15,027 nucleotides of DNA from Deltaproteobacteria bacterium (GTDB lineage Bacteria > Desulfobacterota > Desulfobulbia > Desulfobulbales > BM004), in the NCBI GenBank assembly GCA_020346205.1, contig CP070776.1, forward strand, positions 1,007,303 through 1,022,329, in the 5' to 3' direction. Under the pieces are notes generated by a model. That model did not search any database, was not told the origin of the DNA, and was given only the letters and a program-made list of their open reading frames with translations. The number at the start of each line of letters is the position of its first letter. Within the stretch, counting starts at the first letter, position 1. The position numbers and the translations under genes are program-made. Of the stretch, positions 14,522 to 15,027 are shown one piece after another.

Positions 14522-15027
14522 ATGACTTTTCATAAAAAACCGTTGCAGGTTGCTTTGACCATTGCAGGATCAGACCCATCAGGTGGGGCCGGTATTCAAG
14601 CGGATATAAAAACATTCACTGCTCTCGGTGTTTATGGAGCGGCAGCAATCAACTGCCTGACCGTACAAAATACCCAAGGTGTCCATGGAGTCCATCCGGT
14701 TGACCCTGAACTTGTCAAAAACCAGATCAGCTGTGTACTGAACGACCTGGCCGTAAGTCATATCAAGATCGGCATGCTGGGAAGCGGGCCGGTAGCATCA
14801 TCAATCTACGAAGCACTGGGCAATTTTAAAGGAGAAATAATATACGACCCTGTTCTGGTCTCATCAAGCGGTCATAAGCTTTTTGACCAAAACGATTATG
14901 AAACCATTCGCAACCATATACTTGCAATATGCACAGTCCTCACTCCAAATCTCCCAGAGCTTCTACAATTATCTGATACGGATTGCTCCACAAAGGATGC
15001 GCTCAAAGCTGCTGTAAAAAAATTACA
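14522..15027 (+). CDS. thiD: Hydroxymethylpyrimidine (phosphate) kinase, 3'-truncated
   Basis: This encodes the kinase that phosphorylates HMP to HMP-P and then HMP-PP in thiamine synthesis. It is a cytoplasmic ribokinase-like enzyme. Only the first 168 codons are in the window, against the usual 260-280. The N-terminal motif TIAGSDPSGGAGIQADIKTF (residues 14-33) is diagnostic. IKIGMLGS, DPVLVSSSG and LTPNLPE follow in the expected order. The sequence does not show whether it is fused to ThiE beyond the edge. The ATG has no clear Shine-Dalgarno sequence. It is transcribed divergently from the topoisomerase genes across a 242-nt spacer. The best -10-like hexamer there is TATAGT (14469-14474), without a good -35. 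No TPP riboswitch motif is seen upstream. Confidence 0.93.
   Translation, partial: MTFHKKPLQVALTIAGSDPSGGAGIQADIKTFTALGVYGAAAINCLTVQNTQGVHGVHPVDPELVKNQISCVLNDLAVSHIKIGMLGSGPVASSIYEALGNFKGEIIYDPVLVSSSGHKLFDQNDYETIRNHILAICTVLTPNLPELLQLSDTDCSTKDALKAAVKKL

Noticed and set aside
1..15027. CRISPR arrays, tRNA or rRNA genes, transposases, phage or toxin-antitoxin modules
   Set aside because: No spaced direct-repeat array, no RNA gene signature and no such protein motif was found on either strand.

Overview
The window is bacterial chromosome of moderate-to-low GC with dense, mostly housekeeping genes. The gene mix suggests a Gram-negative deltaproteobacterium, possibly of the sulfate-reducing Desulfobulbales/Desulfobacterales type. 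It includes a TolC-type outer-membrane protein, a DUF4911-like small protein, a Bax-like glucosaminidase, and a short topoisomerase IV-like gyrase pair distinct from classical GyrA/GyrB. That placement is an inference from gene content. No transposase, phage gene, CRISPR array, tRNA or rRNA was found.

Layout. The left end (1-391) has no protein gene but holds a promoter-like element with a palindrome between its -35 and -10 boxes. After it comes a structured stretch ending in a terminator-like hairpin, which is a candidate small RNA or leader. Then, on the + strand: a class I SAM-dependent methyltransferase (392-1069), a small unrecognised 87-residue protein behind a long inverted repeat (1174-1437), and a pirin-family cupin (1467-2402). 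A 307-bp spacer with two promoter-like elements and two inverted repeats leads into a closely spaced + strand run: adenylosuccinate lyase purB, a DUF4911-like protein, a TolC-family protein, the tRNA methylthiotransferase miaB and a PHP-domain phosphoesterase (2710-7897). This run is probably one transcription unit, with a possible internal promoter before the PHP gene.

The right half is on the - strand. Topoisomerase IV-like subunits B (14279-12453) and A (12363-10249) are followed by a Bax-like glucosaminidase (10116-9022) and a secreted polysaccharide deacetylase (9011-7953). The last two form a likely cell-wall remodelling pair with its own promoter candidate. A divergent spacer separates the topoisomerase genes from thiD, which starts at 14522 and runs off the right edge.

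Functionally the window mixes purine and thiamine synthesis, tRNA modification, DNA topology and envelope maintenance. The most notable signals are: (1) a perfect QLGLF sliding-clamp-type peptide at the very C-terminus of the topoisomerase A subunit, behind a charged disordered tail; (2) the unassigned promoter/palindrome/structured RNA unit at 127-291; (3) the 37-nt imperfect inverted repeat over the promoter of the small unknown gene; (4) topoisomerase residues that depart from the usual quinolone-pocket and TOPRIM motifs.
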